Part shown: positions 1 through 8,647 of the stretch, in pieces
Position numbering within the stretch: position 1 is the stretch's first letter
Layout of the letters: each line of letters starts with the position of its first letter
NCBI RefSeq assembly: GCF_001423265.1
Contig: NZ_LMND01000023.1
Coordinates: 62,001-126,000, forward strand
Length of the DNA stretch: 64,000 nt
Reading direction: 5' to 3'
From: Methylobacterium sp. Leaf108
GTDB lineage: Bacteria; Pseudomonadota; Alphaproteobacteria; Rhizobiales; Beijerinckiaceae
Position numbers and translations under genes: made by a program
The notes under the pieces: generated by a model
Databases searched by the model: none
Told to the model about the DNA's origin: nothing
Seen by the model: the letters and a program-made list of their open reading frames with translations, nothing else

Positions 1-284
1 GTGCCCGGCTTGTAGTTGGCATTGAACGCGACGAGCTCGCGGGGGATCGGCGCCACCTGCGCCTGGGGTGCCGCCTGGACCGAATAGCCCCGCGATCCGT
101 AGCCCGGCTCGACGCCGCGCGGCGCGGTATAGGGGTCGTAGGCCGGATCCGAGTAGTATTCCTCGCCGGCGTTGGTCTCGAATGGATCGTAGGGCGCTGC
201 CGTGACCGGTGACGCGCCGAGAACACAGATCCCGATGACGCCTGCACCGAGAACGCCCGCGAGGGCCGTAGCCAAGGTCTTCAT
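1..284 (-). CDS. L,D-transpeptidase family protein, N-terminal part (cut by window edge)
   Basis: The minus strand opens with an ATG at 284 preceded by an AAGGG ribosome-binding site about 10 nt upstream. The first 94 codons are visible and the rest lies outside the window. Residues 1-31 form a typical signal peptide (basic start, hydrophobic core, cleavage near VTAAP). A Tyr/Pro/Gly-rich linker follows, then the segment RELVAFNANYKPGT. In Rhizobiales this segment sits directly before the YkuD catalytic domain of periplasmic peptidoglycan cross-linking L,D-transpeptidases. The catalytic domain itself (HxxxxxxxSHGC) is not in view, so the family call is an inference from the N-terminal architecture. 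Confidence 0.65.
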   Translation of the reverse strand, partial: MKTLATALAGVLGAGVIGICVLGASPVTAAPYDPFETNAGEEYYSDPAYDPYTAPRGVEPGYGSRGYSVQAAPQAQVAPIPRELVAFNANYKPG

Positions 285-467
285 GATGGAACCCTTACCT
301 GCGCGATAACCTTTGCCATACAAGCGTGGGCATAGGCGGCGGGTTCCCTGGTCTGTCGTGTTTTCGCGCACCGCGATGGACGAATGGTGAAAGGCGGATG
401 TCTGGCGGCGATCGAAGGCAATGTCGCCGTCGAAACGTCGGGCCGCCGCCGCGATCCGCAGTGCCCG

Positions 468-1085
468 TCAGGCGGTGCGCAGCCCGGCCGCCGCCGCGGC
501 GTTGCGCCGGATCGTGTCGGGGTCCGGGGTGCCGGCCGGAACCACCCAGCTCCCCCCGACGCACAGGACGGACTTGAACGCGAGCCACTCCGGGGCCGAG
601 GCCTCGGTGATGCCGCCGGTGGGGCAGAACCGGACCTGACCGAACGGCCCTGCCAGGGCCTTGAGCGCCTTCAGGCCGCCGGCGGCCTCCGCGGGAAAGA
701 ACTTGAACCGGTCGAGCCCGTGGTCGAGCCCGCGCATGATGTCGGCCGCATTGGCGATGCCCGGCAGATAGGGAATTCCGCTGTCGAGGGCGGCCCTGGT
801 CAGCGGATCGGTGAGGCCGGGGCTGACGACGAAACGCGCGCCGGCCGCGAGCGCGGCGTCGAGGTCCCTGCCGTTCAGGACGGTGCCGGCGCCCACGACC
901 GCGCCCTCCACCGTGGCCATCTCGCGGATGACCTCGAGGGCGGCGGGCGTGCGCAGGGTGACTTCGAGGGCGGTGAGTCCCCCCTCCACCAGTGCTTGCG
1001 CGATGGGGATGGCGTCGCGGGCATTCTCCACCACGAGGACGGGGATCACGGGGACGGAGCGCATCAGGGCGTCGATGGCGGACAT
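468..1085 (-). CDS. eda: 2-dehydro-3-deoxy-phosphogluconate (KDPG) aldolase
   Basis: The 205-residue protein has the usual length for a KDPG/KHG aldolase, a cytoplasmic trimer that cleaves KDPG to pyruvate and glyceraldehyde-3-phosphate, the last step of the Entner-Doudoroff pathway. Visible active-site elements are the EVTLRT segment (Glu41, Arg45), GAGT around residues 65-68, and the Schiff-base lysine in DRFKFFPAE (Lys128), followed by the phosphate-binding CPTGGI loop. It lies 64 nt downstream of edd on the same strand, so the two probably form an operon. Confidence 0.95.
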   Translation of the reverse strand: MSAIDALMRSVPVIPVLVVENARDAIPIAQALVEGGLTALEVTLRTPAALEVIREMATVEGAVVGAGTVLNGRDLDAALAAGARFVVSPGLTDPLTRAALDSGIPYLPGIANAADIMRGLDHGLDRFKFFPAEAAGGLKALKALAGPFGQVRFCPTGGITEASAPEWLAFKSVLCVGGSWVVPAGTPDPDTIRRNAAAAAGLRTA

Positions 1086-1149
1086 CGGAAGTATCCTCGG
1101 CTGAAGGTGTCGGTGCCCTCCCCTGTCGCGGGGAGGGCGGAGGCGCGAC

Positions 1150-2973
1150 TTACAGGCCGGCCGCCGCCAGCATCGCGGAGGCGCCCTGCTCGGCCCCGTC
1201 CGCCCCCTGGCGCATGAAGGCGAAGAGCTCGCGCCCGGTGCCGAAGGCCGGAGGGGGCGCCACCGCGTCCTTGCGGGCGGCCCATTCCGCCGGATCGACC
1301 AGGGCGACCAGGCTCCCCTCCTCCGCGCTGAGGCGCACGCGATCGCCGTCGCGCAGCTTGGCCAGAGGGCCGCCGCCCAGGGCCTCGGGGCTCAGGTGGA
1401 TCGCCGCGGGCACCTTGCCCGACGCCCCCGACATCCGCCCGTCGGTGACCAGCGCCACCCGGAAGCCCCGGTCCTGGAGCACGCCGAGCTGGGGCGTGAG
1501 CTTGTGCAGTTCGGGCATGCCGTTGGCCTTGGGGCCCTGGAAGCGCACGACCACCACCACGTCGCGTTCGAGTTCCCCGGCCTTGAACGCGGCGAGCACG
1601 TCGTCCTGGTCGTCGAAGACACGGGCCGGGGCCTCCACCGTCCAGCGCTCGGGATCGACCGCGCTGGTCTTGAAGGTGGCCCGGCCGAGGTTGCCCTGGA
1701 CCAGCCGCATGCCGCCGTCGGCCTTGAAGGCGTTGGCCGGCGCGCGCAGGATCGACTCGTCGTGCGAGCGGTCGGGGGCGTCCTCGAAGACGAGGTCGTC
1801 CTCGATCAGCTTGGGGTCGCGGGCGTGGTCGCGCAGGCGCGTGCCGGCCACCGTGAGGATGTCGTCGTGCAACAGCCCGGCGTCGATCAGGCTGGCGATG
1901 ACGTAGCTCATGCCGCCGGCGGCATGGAAGTGGTTCACGTCGCCCGAGCCGTTGGGATAGACCTTGGCCACCTGCGGCACCACCGCCGAGAGCCGGTCGA
2001 AATCCTCCCAGTCGAGGACGATGCCGGCGGCGCGGGCGATCGCCGGCAGGTGGATGGCGTGGTTGGTGGAGCCCCCCGTGGCGAGCAGGCCGACCACGGC
2101 GTTCACGATCGCCTTCTCGTCGACGCAGCGCCCCAGCGGCCGGTATGCGTTGCCCTGCGCGCCGATGGCCGCGAGGCGATGGACGGCCGCCCGCGTCACC
2201 GCCTGGCGCAGCTTGGTGCCCGGGTTGATGAAGGAGGCGCCGGGCATGTGCAGGCCCATCACGTCCATCATCATCTGGTTGGAATTGGCGGTGCCGTAGA
2301 AGGTGCAGGTGCCGGCCCCGTGGTAAGAGGCCGACTCGCTCTCCAGGAGTTCGTCGCGCCCGACCTTGCCCTCGGCATAGAGCTGGCGGATGCGCTGCTT
2401 CTCCTTGTTGGCGAGCCCGGAGGGCATCGGCCCGGCCGGGATCAGGATCATCGGCAGGTGGCCGAAGCGCAGGGCTCCGATCAGGAGGCCCGGCACGATC
2501 TTGTCGCAGATGCCGAGCAGCGCCGCGCCGTCGAACATGCCGTGGCTGAGGGCGACGGCGGTGGAGAGCGCGATGGTGTCGCGCGAGAACAGCGACAGCT
2601 CCATGCCGCGCTGGCCTTGGGTGACGCCGTCGCACATCGCCGGCACGCCGCCGGCCACCTGCGCCGTCGCCCCGACCTCGCGGGCGAACAGCTTGATCTG
2701 CTCCGGGTACCGTCCGTAGGGCTGATGCGCCGAGAGCATGTCGTTGTAGGCGGTGACGATGCCGATGTTCATCGACCGGCCCGCCTTGATCGCCGGCTTG
2801 TCCTCGCCCGAGGCGGCAAAGCCGTGGGCGAGGTTGCCGCAGTTGAGCATCGGCCGATGGACGCCCGAATCGCGCTCGCGGGCGATCAGGTCGAGGTAGG
2901 CCGTTCGCGAACGCTGGGAGCGCGAGACGACCCGCTCGGTGACGGCGGCGATCTCGGGGTGAAGCTCGGTCAT
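1150..2973 (-). CDS. edd: Phosphogluconate dehydratase (6-phosphogluconate to KDPG)
   Basis: The 607-residue enzyme matches the length of Edd and belongs to the IlvD/Edd iron-sulfur dehydratases. Cysteines expected to bind the cluster appear in [15 protein letters not shown] and [11 protein letters not shown], and the C-terminal [11 protein letters not shown] segment is diagnostic of the family. The reading frame stays open for 57 codons upstream of the chosen ATG at 2973. That extension is Gly/His-rich, lies over a short tandem repeat and does not resemble Edd, whereas MTELHPE begins like known Edd proteins. It is followed by eda and gives the Entner-Doudoroff route for sugar acids. Confidence 0.95.
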   Translation of the reverse strand: MTELHPEIAAVTERVVSRSQRSRTAYLDLIARERDSGVHRPMLNCGNLAHGFAASGEDKPAIKAGRSMNIGIVTAYNDMLSAHQPYGRYPEQIKLFAREVGATAQVAGGVPAMCDGVTQGQRGMELSLFSRDTIALSTAVALSHGMFDGAALLGICDKIVPGLLIGALRFGHLPMILIPAGPMPSGLANKEKQRIRQLYAEGKVGRDELLESESASYHGAGTCTFYGTANSNQMMMDVMGLHMPGASFINPGTKLRQAVTRAAVHRLAAIGAQGNAYRPLGRCVDEKAIVNAVVGLLATGGSTNHAIHLPAIARAAGIVLDWEDFDRLSAVVPQVAKVYPNGSGDVNHFHAAGGMSYVIASLIDAGLLHDDILTVAGTRLRDHARDPKLIEDDLVFEDAPDRSHDESILRAPANAFKADGGMRLVQGNLGRATFKTSAVDPERWTVEAPARVFDDQDDVLAAFKAGELERDVVVVVRFQGPKANGMPELHKLTPQLGVLQDRGFRVALVTDGRMSGASGKVPAAIHLSPEALGGGPLAKLRDGDRVRLSAEEGSLVALVDPAEWAARKDAVAPPPAFGTGRELFAFMRQGADGAEQGASAMLAAAGL

Positions 2974-2975
2974 GC

Positions 2976-3020
2976 CGTGTCCTGCCCTGCCATGTCCTAC
3001 CTTGCCATGTCCTACCTTGC
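2976..3020. repeat. 15-nt tandem repeat, three units, just upstream of edd
   Basis: The unit CATGTCCTACCTTGC occurs twice, perfectly and back to back (2991-3005 and 3006-3020), preceded by a 12/15 match at 2976-2990. On the edd strand it would read as five-residue repeats ending in GHG directly before the edd start codon. Confidence 0.85.
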
Positions 3021-3243
3021 GGGCTCCGCCCCTGCAGGCCCCCGCCCCGGGGGCGAGCCTGCCTTGCGCGCGTGAAAAAGCCCGTTCACGATCTTCGCCG
3101 CGACGGGCGATCTCCTGGGATAGATCGGTCGATCGCCGGTCCAATCAACGGCGGCCGCCGTCGATGACCGCCGGGGTCGAGCAGGTTTCACGCCAATCCC
3201 GCCCGATCCGGCCTCCGTCGCGCCGCCCCGGGCGGTCTGTCCC

Positions 3244-3303
3244 GATCGACCCCTGCCCGATCGACCCCTGCCCGACGATCCATGGCCCAACGACCCTCGG
3301 CCC
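3244..3303. repeat. 15-nt tandem repeat, four units, upstream of the TerB-like gene
   Basis: GATCGACCCCTGCCC is present twice perfectly (3244-3258, 3259-3273). Two diverged 15-nt units in the same phase follow (3274-3288, 3289-3303), each ending in GCCC. The sequence differs from the block at 2976 but the period is the same. Confidence 0.8.
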
Positions 3304-3417
3304 GATCCACTCTCGCGTCCGCGAGCGGCGCGAGACCTATCCATCGCTGCCCCATTCCGACAGAAGGACCCTCAGGCCGATCCAGCCGTCGCCGACCCAT
3401 CCGTCCAGGAGTTCACG

Positions 3418-3882
3418 ATGAGCCTTTTCCACGATCTCGTCGATCGGTTCACCCAGAGCGTCACAGCCTACGTCGGCGACAAGGCGCTGATGCTGGCCGC
3501 CGTCTCCGCGGCCTCGAACGTCATCGTCGCCGACAGCGAGGTCGACGACGAGGAGGTGGAGACCGCCCTGGCGGGCATGCGCGCCAACCCGATCCTGCAG
3601 AAGGGCTACGACACGCTGATGCTGGAGACCGAGCTGTTCGACGGCATCGCCCGGGCCCGCACCCGCGCCGGGCGCGCCGAGAACCTCGGCCGGGTGGCCG
3701 CCATCGTCGACCGGGACATCGAGCAGCGCAACAACGTGTTCCTCATCGCCGCCGACGTCGCCGACCACGAGGGCATCAGCGACGTCGAGCGCAAGGCCCT
3801 GGCGGAGGTCGCCGCCGCCCTCGCCGTCGACATGGAGGCCCTGCTCCGCGCCTCTCCGGTCAAGGTCGTGCCCGCGCCCTGA
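3418..3882 (+). CDS. TerB-like (tellurite-resistance B family) protein
   Basis: This 154-residue soluble, mostly helical protein has the size and layout of stand-alone TerB proteins: an acidic segment near residues 38-48 (ADSEVDDEEVE), matched by another in the second half (ADHEGISDVE). This duplicated acidic-helix pattern is what TerB domains use to bind metal. TerB proteins are linked to tellurite and general stress responses, but their biochemical role is unsettled. No terZ, terC or terD partner is nearby, so a role in tellurite resistance is not implied. The ATG at 3418 starts MSLFHDLVDRF. Confidence 0.75.
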   Translation: MSLFHDLVDRFTQSVTAYVGDKALMLAAVSAASNVIVADSEVDDEEVETALAGMRANPILQKGYDTLMLETELFDGIARARTRAGRAENLGRVAAIVDRDIEQRNNVFLIAADVADHEGISDVERKALAEVAAALAVDMEALLRASPVKVVPAP

Positions 3883-3922
3883 CGCGGCGGCGCGAGCCCG
3901 CAGCGTGGCGGCCTGTCCCTGC

Positions 3923-3953
3923 CGCCGGCCTCGGTGTTCGCCGGTGGCCGGCG
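3923..3953 (+). terminator. Possible terminator hairpin after the TerB-like gene
   Basis: An 8-bp perfect stem (CGCCGGCC at 3923-3930 with GGCCGGCG at 3946-3953) encloses a 15-nt loop, 41 nt after the stop codon. There is no following T-run, so termination is a guess. Confidence 0.35.
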
Positions 3954-4116
3954 ACGGCGTCCACGCCCTGTGCCCGCCGGGCCGCGCGGCCTGTCCGGTC
4001 CGCCGGACACCAACGTCCCGGCACCCGAGGTCGGTCGACAAAGGTCCCTCATGCCGAGGGAAAAGGGCGTGGCCGCCACGATTTCTTCATCGATCTGTCC
4101 TTTCCTGCAAGCTATT

Positions 4117-4179
4117 GCCCCGAAGTCTCTTGCTCCGAAGCAACCTTGCCCCACAGCACCCTTGCCCCGAAGCACCCTT
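4117..4179. repeat. 15-16-nt tandem repeat, four units, upstream of the HdeD-fusion gene
   Basis: Units related to GCCCCGAAGCACCCTT run head to tail: 4117-4131, 4132-4147, 4148-4163 and 4164-4179. The last two differ at 2 of 16 positions. The block ends 38 nt before the start codon of the next gene, so it lies in its leader or promoter. Confidence 0.8.
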
Positions 4180-4216
4180 GCCGGCCGCCGATGCCGCGCT
4201 CGGGGAGAGGTGACGC

Positions 4217-5749
4217 GTGACCCTGTCGTTCCAGCCATCCCAGCCGCCCGGTGCCGCCCCGGCAGGGGACGCCGCACCCCGAGACGGAGCGCCGCCCGCG
4301 GTGCCGCTCAGCCCGAAAGAACAGGGGCTGTCGGGTCTCGCGTCGGCCAAGCGCGGGAGCGATTCGGTCGAGGGCATGTTCGCGGATTCGTCCGGCGCCT
4401 CGCCGAGCCCGGGGGCACTGCCCCTCTGGCTGCTGCTGGTCGGACGCGAGGCGGTCCATCGGCGCTGGGGGCTCGTCACGGGCGCGGGCCTGGCCTGGGC
4501 GGCGCTGGGCGGCGCCCTGGTGATCGACGCCCTCGACGGCGCCACGCATGTGCCGGACCGCTGGTTCGGCCTCCTTCTCGTGATCGAGGCGGTGAGCTCG
4601 CTGGTGCGCGGCCTCGTCGCCACCGGCGCCGCCCGGCGCCTGCGCCTTCTCAAGGCCGGGCTGCTCCTCGTGGTCGCGGTGCTGACGATCCTGGCGTCCT
4701 CTTCGAGCACGTTCCTGTTGGCGATGCTGTTCGGTACGGCCTTCCTGTTCGACGGCCTGTCGCGGATCGTCCTCTCGCAGGTGCTGCGCTTTCCCGGATG
4801 GCGCGGGTCGGTGGCGCATGGCGCGCTCGGCGTGGTCCTGGGGATCCTGACCCTGCAGCCCTGGCCGACCTGGTACGCCGGCACGGTGGGGTTCAGCATC
4901 GGCGCCTTCCTGGTTCTGGCCGGGATCAAGGTCGCGCTGCTCGGCCTGCGCCTGCGGCGCGAGCCCGAACAGATGCCGGCTTCGACCCCGGCGAGCGGAT
5001 CGGACGCCCTCACCGTCTACGTCTGGACGCCCACCGGCACGGCCACGATCCCGGCCCGGCGGCGGCTGGTGCATCGCTACGTCGTCTCGGTGAACGGCGG
5101 CGGCCACATCTCCACCGGCCACGCGGCGCTGGAGCTGGCGGGGCGGCCCGGCGGCGACGGGCCCTTGTACGTGAGCCACTACCCCGCCGTGGAGATCGAC
5201 CGGTCGCCGGGCAACCTGCGCGCGACCCTGCGTGCGGGCCCCGAGAACAACGTCTCGGGTCGTTTCCTGCCGAGCTACCGCGAGGAGGCCGACGACTGGT
5301 GCGAGGCCACGGTCACGGTCACGCTCACGGGCGTCGACGGCGCCCGCCTGCGCACCTTCTGGGAGGCGTACCGCCGGGACGCGACCTACAACCTCGTGGG
5401 GCGCAACTGCTCGACGGGGGTCGCCAACGCCCTCGACGCCGCGGTGGAGGGCAGCTTCAGCCGCGACGGCACGCCGTGGCGCAGGCTGGCCCAGGCGGCC
5501 CTGAGCCCGGAATTCTGGGCGGCCGCGCTCATGCGCAACGGCGCGGGCGCGATGACCTGGACGCCCGGCCTCGTGCTCGATTATGCGCGGGCGCTGAGCG
5601 CGCTCGTCGATCCCGTCGCGCCGGTCCCGGCCGTCCGCTGGCAGGGCGTCAGGCGGCGGCTGTTGCGCAACTGGCGGGCCGAGACCGTCGCGCGCAAGCG
5701 CGGCGTGCTGGCGGCGGCCGAGGCCTCAGCGGCGCCGAAGGTCGCGTGA
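4217..5749 (+). CDS. HdeD/DUF308-like membrane protein fused to a permuted papain-fold (PPPDE/LRAT-like) domain
   Basis: The protein has 510 residues in three parts. Residues 1-65 are a Pro/Ala/Gly-rich cytoplasmic-type tail. Residues 66-246 contain about six hydrophobic segments arranged as in HdeD-type (DUF308) inner-membrane proteins. Residues 262-510 are soluble. The soluble part holds VNGGGHISTGHAALEL (His297/His302) and, about 95 residues later, TYNLVGRNCSTGVANALD (Cys398). A strand-borne His followed by a Y-N-L-x-x-x-N-C motif at a helix start is the catalytic arrangement of circularly permuted papain folds such as PPPDE, LRAT and Lnb-like enzymes, so a cysteine hydrolase or acyltransferase is plausible. 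Its 3' end overlaps the convergent serine-hydrolase gene by 24 bp. Confidence 0.7.
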   Translation: MTLSFQPSQPPGAAPAGDAAPRDGAPPAVPLSPKEQGLSGLASAKRGSDSVEGMFADSSGASPSPGALPLWLLLVGREAVHRRWGLVTGAGLAWAALGGALVIDALDGATHVPDRWFGLLLVIEAVSSLVRGLVATGAARRLRLLKAGLLLVVAVLTILASSSSTFLLAMLFGTAFLFDGLSRIVLSQVLRFPGWRGSVAHGALGVVLGILTLQPWPTWYAGTVGFSIGAFLVLAGIKVALLGLRLRREPEQMPASTPASGSDALTVYVWTPTGTATIPARRRLVHRYVVSVNGGGHISTGHAALELAGRPGGDGPLYVSHYPAVEIDRSPGNLRATLRAGPENNVSGRFLPSYREEADDWCEATVTVTLTGVDGARLRTFWEAYRRDATYNLVGRNCSTGVANALDAAVEGSFSRDGTPWRRLAQAALSPEFWAAALMRNGAGAMTWTPGLVLDYARALSALVDPVAPVPAVRWQGVRRRLLRNWRAETVARKRGVLAAAEASAAPKVA

Positions 5750-6892
5750 GATCGCCAGCATCACCGCGAGCGTGTCGGCCTCGTCCTGCTCGGCCCCGTG
5801 GTCGCTGAGCTTGACGATGACCGTCCCGGTATCGCGATTGACGTAGACGTATTGGCCGTAGACGCCGATGGCCGAGATATCGTCGTCGCCCTCCGGCACG
5901 TGCCACCATTGCGCCGAGTAGGGCCAGCCGTCGACCTCCCGACGCGCCGGCGTCTCGATCCGCTCGATCCAGCGCCGCGGGACGACGCTGGCCGAGCCGA
6001 CCGCGCCGTGGTCGGCCACCATCAGCCCCAGGCGGGCGAAGTCGCGGGCGACCGCGTTGAGGCAACAGAACGCCTTCTCCGTCCCGCCCGGCCGGTCGAG
6101 GTTCCAGCTCGCGTCCGCCTGTGCCCCCATGGGCTTCCAGATCCGCTCCGACAGGAGGTCGGACAGCGGCCTGCCGTGGACCTCGGCGAGGATCAGGCCC
6201 AGGACCTGGGTGTCGATGCTGCGGTACTGCCCGGTGCTGCCGGGGCTCGACGACAGCACGGCGTGCTCCCTCACGAAGGCTCGCAGGTCGCGCGTCAGGT
6301 ACATCCCCGCGGTGCCGACGAGCGGGTGCCAGGGGTCGTAGTTCTCCGGCACCGCGAGGCCGCTGGTCATGTCGAGGAGGTCGCCGACGGTGATGCGGCC
6401 GAAGACCGGAGCCGTGCGCAGGTCGGGCAGGAGGTCGGAGACGTGGTCCGTCTCCTTCAGCCGGCCATCGGCGATCGCCCGTCCGACCAGCAGCGAGACC
6501 ACCGATTTCGCCACCGACCAGGACGGGAACGATGTCTCGGCGTCGAAGCCGGGACGGTACCATTCGTGGACGAGGACGCCGTCCTGGGTCACCAGGAGGG
6601 CATTGGTGTGCGTTGCCGCCAGCATGGCGCCGAGGGGGACGAGCGTGTCCTTCCAGGGGACACGATCGAGGATCGGGCGGGGTGCGAGGGTGAGGATCCG
6701 CGGCGTGCGCGACGCCGCCACCGGTCGGCTCGCGAACCAGGCTCCGGCGGCGGAGGGTTCGACGACCGCCAGGGCCGCCAGGGTGACCGGATTCGGCACC
6801 CCGAGGACGGCCGTGGCCGCCCATGCGAGGCCCCCCAGGCCGAGCAACGGCAGGCCGAGCCGCGAAATGAGCCGCTTGGGGGACGGATGCAC
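5726..6892 (-). CDS. Membrane-anchored serine hydrolase, class C beta-lactamase / 6-aminohexanoate-dimer hydrolase family
   Basis: The protein carries the SxxK motif as SVAK within PSWSVAKSVVS and a later catalytic Tyr in GQYRSIDT, so the second motif reads Y-x-S rather than Y-x-N. That variation is known in NylB-type hydrolases and other penicillin-binding-like esterases. The N-terminus (RLGLPLLGLGGLAWAATAVLG) is a signal anchor, placing the domain in the periplasm. I chose the GTG at 6892 (388 residues), which puts the anchor close to the N-terminus and has AAGGG upstream. A GTG at 6958 would add 22 low-quality residues. The substrate cannot be predicted. It probably follows the SMR gene in one transcript. 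Confidence 0.8.
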   Translation of the reverse strand: MHPSPKRLISRLGLPLLGLGGLAWAATAVLGVPNPVTLAALAVVEPSAAGAWFASRPVAASRTPRILTLAPRPILDRVPWKDTLVPLGAMLAATHTNALLVTQDGVLVHEWYRPGFDAETSFPSWSVAKSVVSLLVGRAIADGRLKETDHVSDLLPDLRTAPVFGRITVGDLLDMTSGLAVPENYDPWHPLVGTAGMYLTRDLRAFVREHAVLSSSPGSTGQYRSIDTQVLGLILAEVHGRPLSDLLSERIWKPMGAQADASWNLDRPGGTEKAFCCLNAVARDFARLGLMVADHGAVGSASVVPRRWIERIETPARREVDGWPYSAQWWHVPEGDDDISAIGVYGQYVYVNRDTGTVIVKLSDHGAEQDEADTLAVMLAISRDLRRR

Positions 6893-6988
6893 CTGACGGC
6901 AACCCTTCTCGCGGGACGACGACGTGGGGCCGTGCGTGCGGCGACGCCCGGCGGTCACGATGGCGGCGGTGGTACGCGCGTCGCCGGT

Positions 6989-7318
6989 TCAGTGATGCGC
7001 GGTCTGGCCCGATGCCAGGATCGCCACGCCCAGGGCGATGACGGCGATGCCGGCCATCATGGTGACGGAGATCGGCTCGTCGAACAGGAGTGCGCCGCCG
7101 AGAGCCGCACCGACCATGCCGACCCCGGCCCAGATGGCGTAGACCACCCCGATCGGCAGCATGTTCATGCTGTTGGACATCAGCCAGAACGCCGTGCCGT
7201 ACCCCACCGCCACGATGATCGTGGGGATCGGCTTGGTCAGCCCGTCGGCGGCCTTGAGGGCGAGGGTGGCCGTGACCTCGGCGCTGATGGCGAAGGCGAG
7301 GAGCAGGTAGGGGTTCAT
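6989..7318 (-). CDS. Small multidrug resistance (SMR) family transporter, EmrE/SugE type
   Basis: The 109-residue product has four hydrophobic helices and the essential membrane glutamate of SMR proteins at position 14 (AISAEVTATLALK), plus the family signature around YAIWAGVGMVGAALGG. Such proteins work as antiparallel dimers in the inner membrane, exchanging protons for cationic drugs, quaternary ammonium compounds or guanidinium. The ATG at 7318 fits the family start (MNPYLLLAFAISAE); the open frame upstream is spurious. The gene is divergent from an AraC-type regulator, and a perfect inverted repeat lies between them. Confidence 0.92.
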   Translation of the reverse strand: MNPYLLLAFAISAEVTATLALKAADGLTKPIPTIIVAVGYGTAFWLMSNSMNMLPIGVVYAIWAGVGMVGAALGGALLFDEPISVTMMAGIAVIALGVAILASGQTAHH

Positions 7319-7652
7319 GGGCAGGGCGTCCGTGGAAGCGGCGGGCCGACGGAGCGCCGGATGATGTTTGCCTCCGACCATTGCAACCGGACCCGTTAAA
7401 GTCCGGTTCGAGAGGGCGCGACGGCGACCGGTTTTGCCCGACCCCCTACCGGCTCGCACGCATCGGGAGCGGTGGCCCTCGGCTTGCCTCCCGAAGGCGG
7501 CGGCCGTCGCAGGAGGCGTGCAAACATCCCGATGGGATCGCACCGGTTCCGTGTGGTACCGGGGTGACCTGGAACGACACCCCGTCGCACCGGTATCTGC
7601 AGGACCACGTCCGACCGGGACCATCCGTCCGCCGCCCCCCGGAGTTTGCCAC
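7319..7652. other. Divergent promoter region between the SMR transporter and the AraC-type regulator
   Basis: This 334-bp gap has no supported gene. Its clearest element is the inverted repeat at 7385-7408. Smaller palindromic stretches occur around 7525-7605, close to the regulator start. Confidence 0.6.
7385..7408. promoter_or_regulatory. Inverted repeat, candidate operator
   Basis: AACCGGAC and GTCCGGTT form perfect 8-bp arms around an 8-nt spacer. It lies 67 bp upstream of the SMR start codon and about 245 bp upstream of the regulator start. Symmetric arms suggest a dimeric repressor (TetR-like spacing) rather than an AraC protein, which usually binds direct repeats. A transcript hairpin is the alternative. 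Confidence 0.5.
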
Positions 7653-8609
7653 GTGTCGCGATTGGCGATCGTTCCCAGCGTCATCGAAACGACGGATCGG
7701 GTCGAGGCCCGGTGGGCGTTCGAGTTCTGGCGCTCCACGGCCCTCGCCCCCTTCGGCGACGTGGCGCGCGTGCGTCCGGACGGCCCGTTCCGCGCCAGGC
7801 GCCTCGCCGTCGCACAGGCGGACTGGGTGATGACGCGGACGGTCAGCAGCCCGGTGGGGCTGACGTTCGGGCGCCGCCACGTCGACCGGAACGCCCCGGA
7901 GACGGTGGTGGTCGGCCTGGGGCTCGACGGGCTCGGGTATCACGAGCAACGCGGCCGCGGCGGACGGATCGCGGCCGGAACCGTCAGCTTCCTGTCGCGC
8001 AACCGGCCCTTCGTGGCGGGCACGCACTGCGACTACGAGGAACTGCGGCTCGCCGTGCCGCGCCGGACCTTCGAGGCCTGGGTCGGCGAGGCCGATGCCT
8101 TCGCAGGCCGCCTGATCGCGGATGAAGCCGCGAGCGGCGCGTTCCAGACCTGTTTTCGCGCGTTCGCCGCGTCGGTCGCCTGGCTCTCCGAGGACGAGGC
8201 GCGGATCGCCGTGGAAGGCGTGCTGCACATGCTGCGTAACCTCGCCCGGGATCCGCACGCTCCATCCGGCGTGCAGGTCTCGCGCGAGGCGGTGCTCGCC
8301 CTCGCCCGCGCCCATATCGCGCGGCGGATGCACGACCCCGGCCTCGACCCCGACGAGATCCACACGGTGCTCGGGCTCTCCCGCGCCCATCTCTACCGGG
8401 CGTTTTCGGACACCGACGGCGTGGCGGCGGCCATCCGCGAGGCGCGCCTCCTGCGCGCGCACCGGCGCCTGACGTCGCCGACCGGCGACCGGCCGAAGAT
8501 CGCCACCATCGCCTATGCCTGCGGTTTCACCGACGTGCCGACCTTCAACCGCGCCTTCCGCAAGCGGTTCGGCCACGCGCCCGGCGAGCTTCGCGCCGAT
8601 CGCCCCTGA
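7653..8609 (+). CDS. AraC family transcriptional regulator
   Basis: The chosen GTG start at 7653 has GGAG eight nt upstream and gives 318 residues, typical of regulators with an AraC-binding-like N-terminal domain. The last 100 residues hold the two helix-turn-helix units: helix pairs around DEIHTVLGLSRAHLYRAFSD and KIATIAYACGFTDVPTFNRA, followed by the conserved F-R-K-R-F-G-x-x-P-G-E-L ending. The N-terminal half is expected to bind an effector or to dimerise. Its target is unknown; the adjacent divergent SMR exporter is the obvious candidate. An ATG at 7368 would add 95 residues of low-complexity sequence and is rejected. Confidence 0.9.
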   Translation: MSRLAIVPSVIETTDRVEARWAFEFWRSTALAPFGDVARVRPDGPFRARRLAVAQADWVMTRTVSSPVGLTFGRRHVDRNAPETVVVGLGLDGLGYHEQRGRGGRIAAGTVSFLSRNRPFVAGTHCDYEELRLAVPRRTFEAWVGEADAFAGRLIADEAASGAFQTCFRAFAASVAWLSEDEARIAVEGVLHMLRNLARDPHAPSGVQVSREAVLALARAHIARRMHDPGLDPDEIHTVLGLSRAHLYRAFSDTDGVAAAIREARLLRAHRRLTSPTGDRPKIATIAYACGFTDVPTFNRAFRKRFGHAPGELRADRP

Positions 8610-8647
8610 ACCGGCGGCGGCCTCCGCCAACCGGGCTCGGCGGGGGC

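Larger units (their letters stand above)
2974..3417. other. Intergenic region between divergent edd and terB-like genes, with two tandem-repeat blocks
   Basis: No gene is supported in this 444-bp gap. It must hold the promoters of edd (leftward) and the TerB-like gene (rightward). It is dominated by two blocks of 15-nt tandem repeats, listed separately. Long reading frames through it are low-complexity and are products of the repeats and the high GC content. Confidence 0.6.
3883..4216. other. Intergenic region with a possible terminator and a tandem repeat
   Basis: The 334-bp gap between the TerB-like gene and the HdeD-fusion gene holds no convincing coding sequence. It contains a GC-rich hairpin at 3923-3953 and a block of 15-16-nt tandem repeats at 4117-4179. 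The promoter of the downstream gene should also lie here. Confidence 0.6.

Noticed and set aside
2976-3303. Short tandem repeats considered as a CRISPR array
   Set aside because: Units are only 15 nt, have no spacers between them, and no cas genes are nearby.
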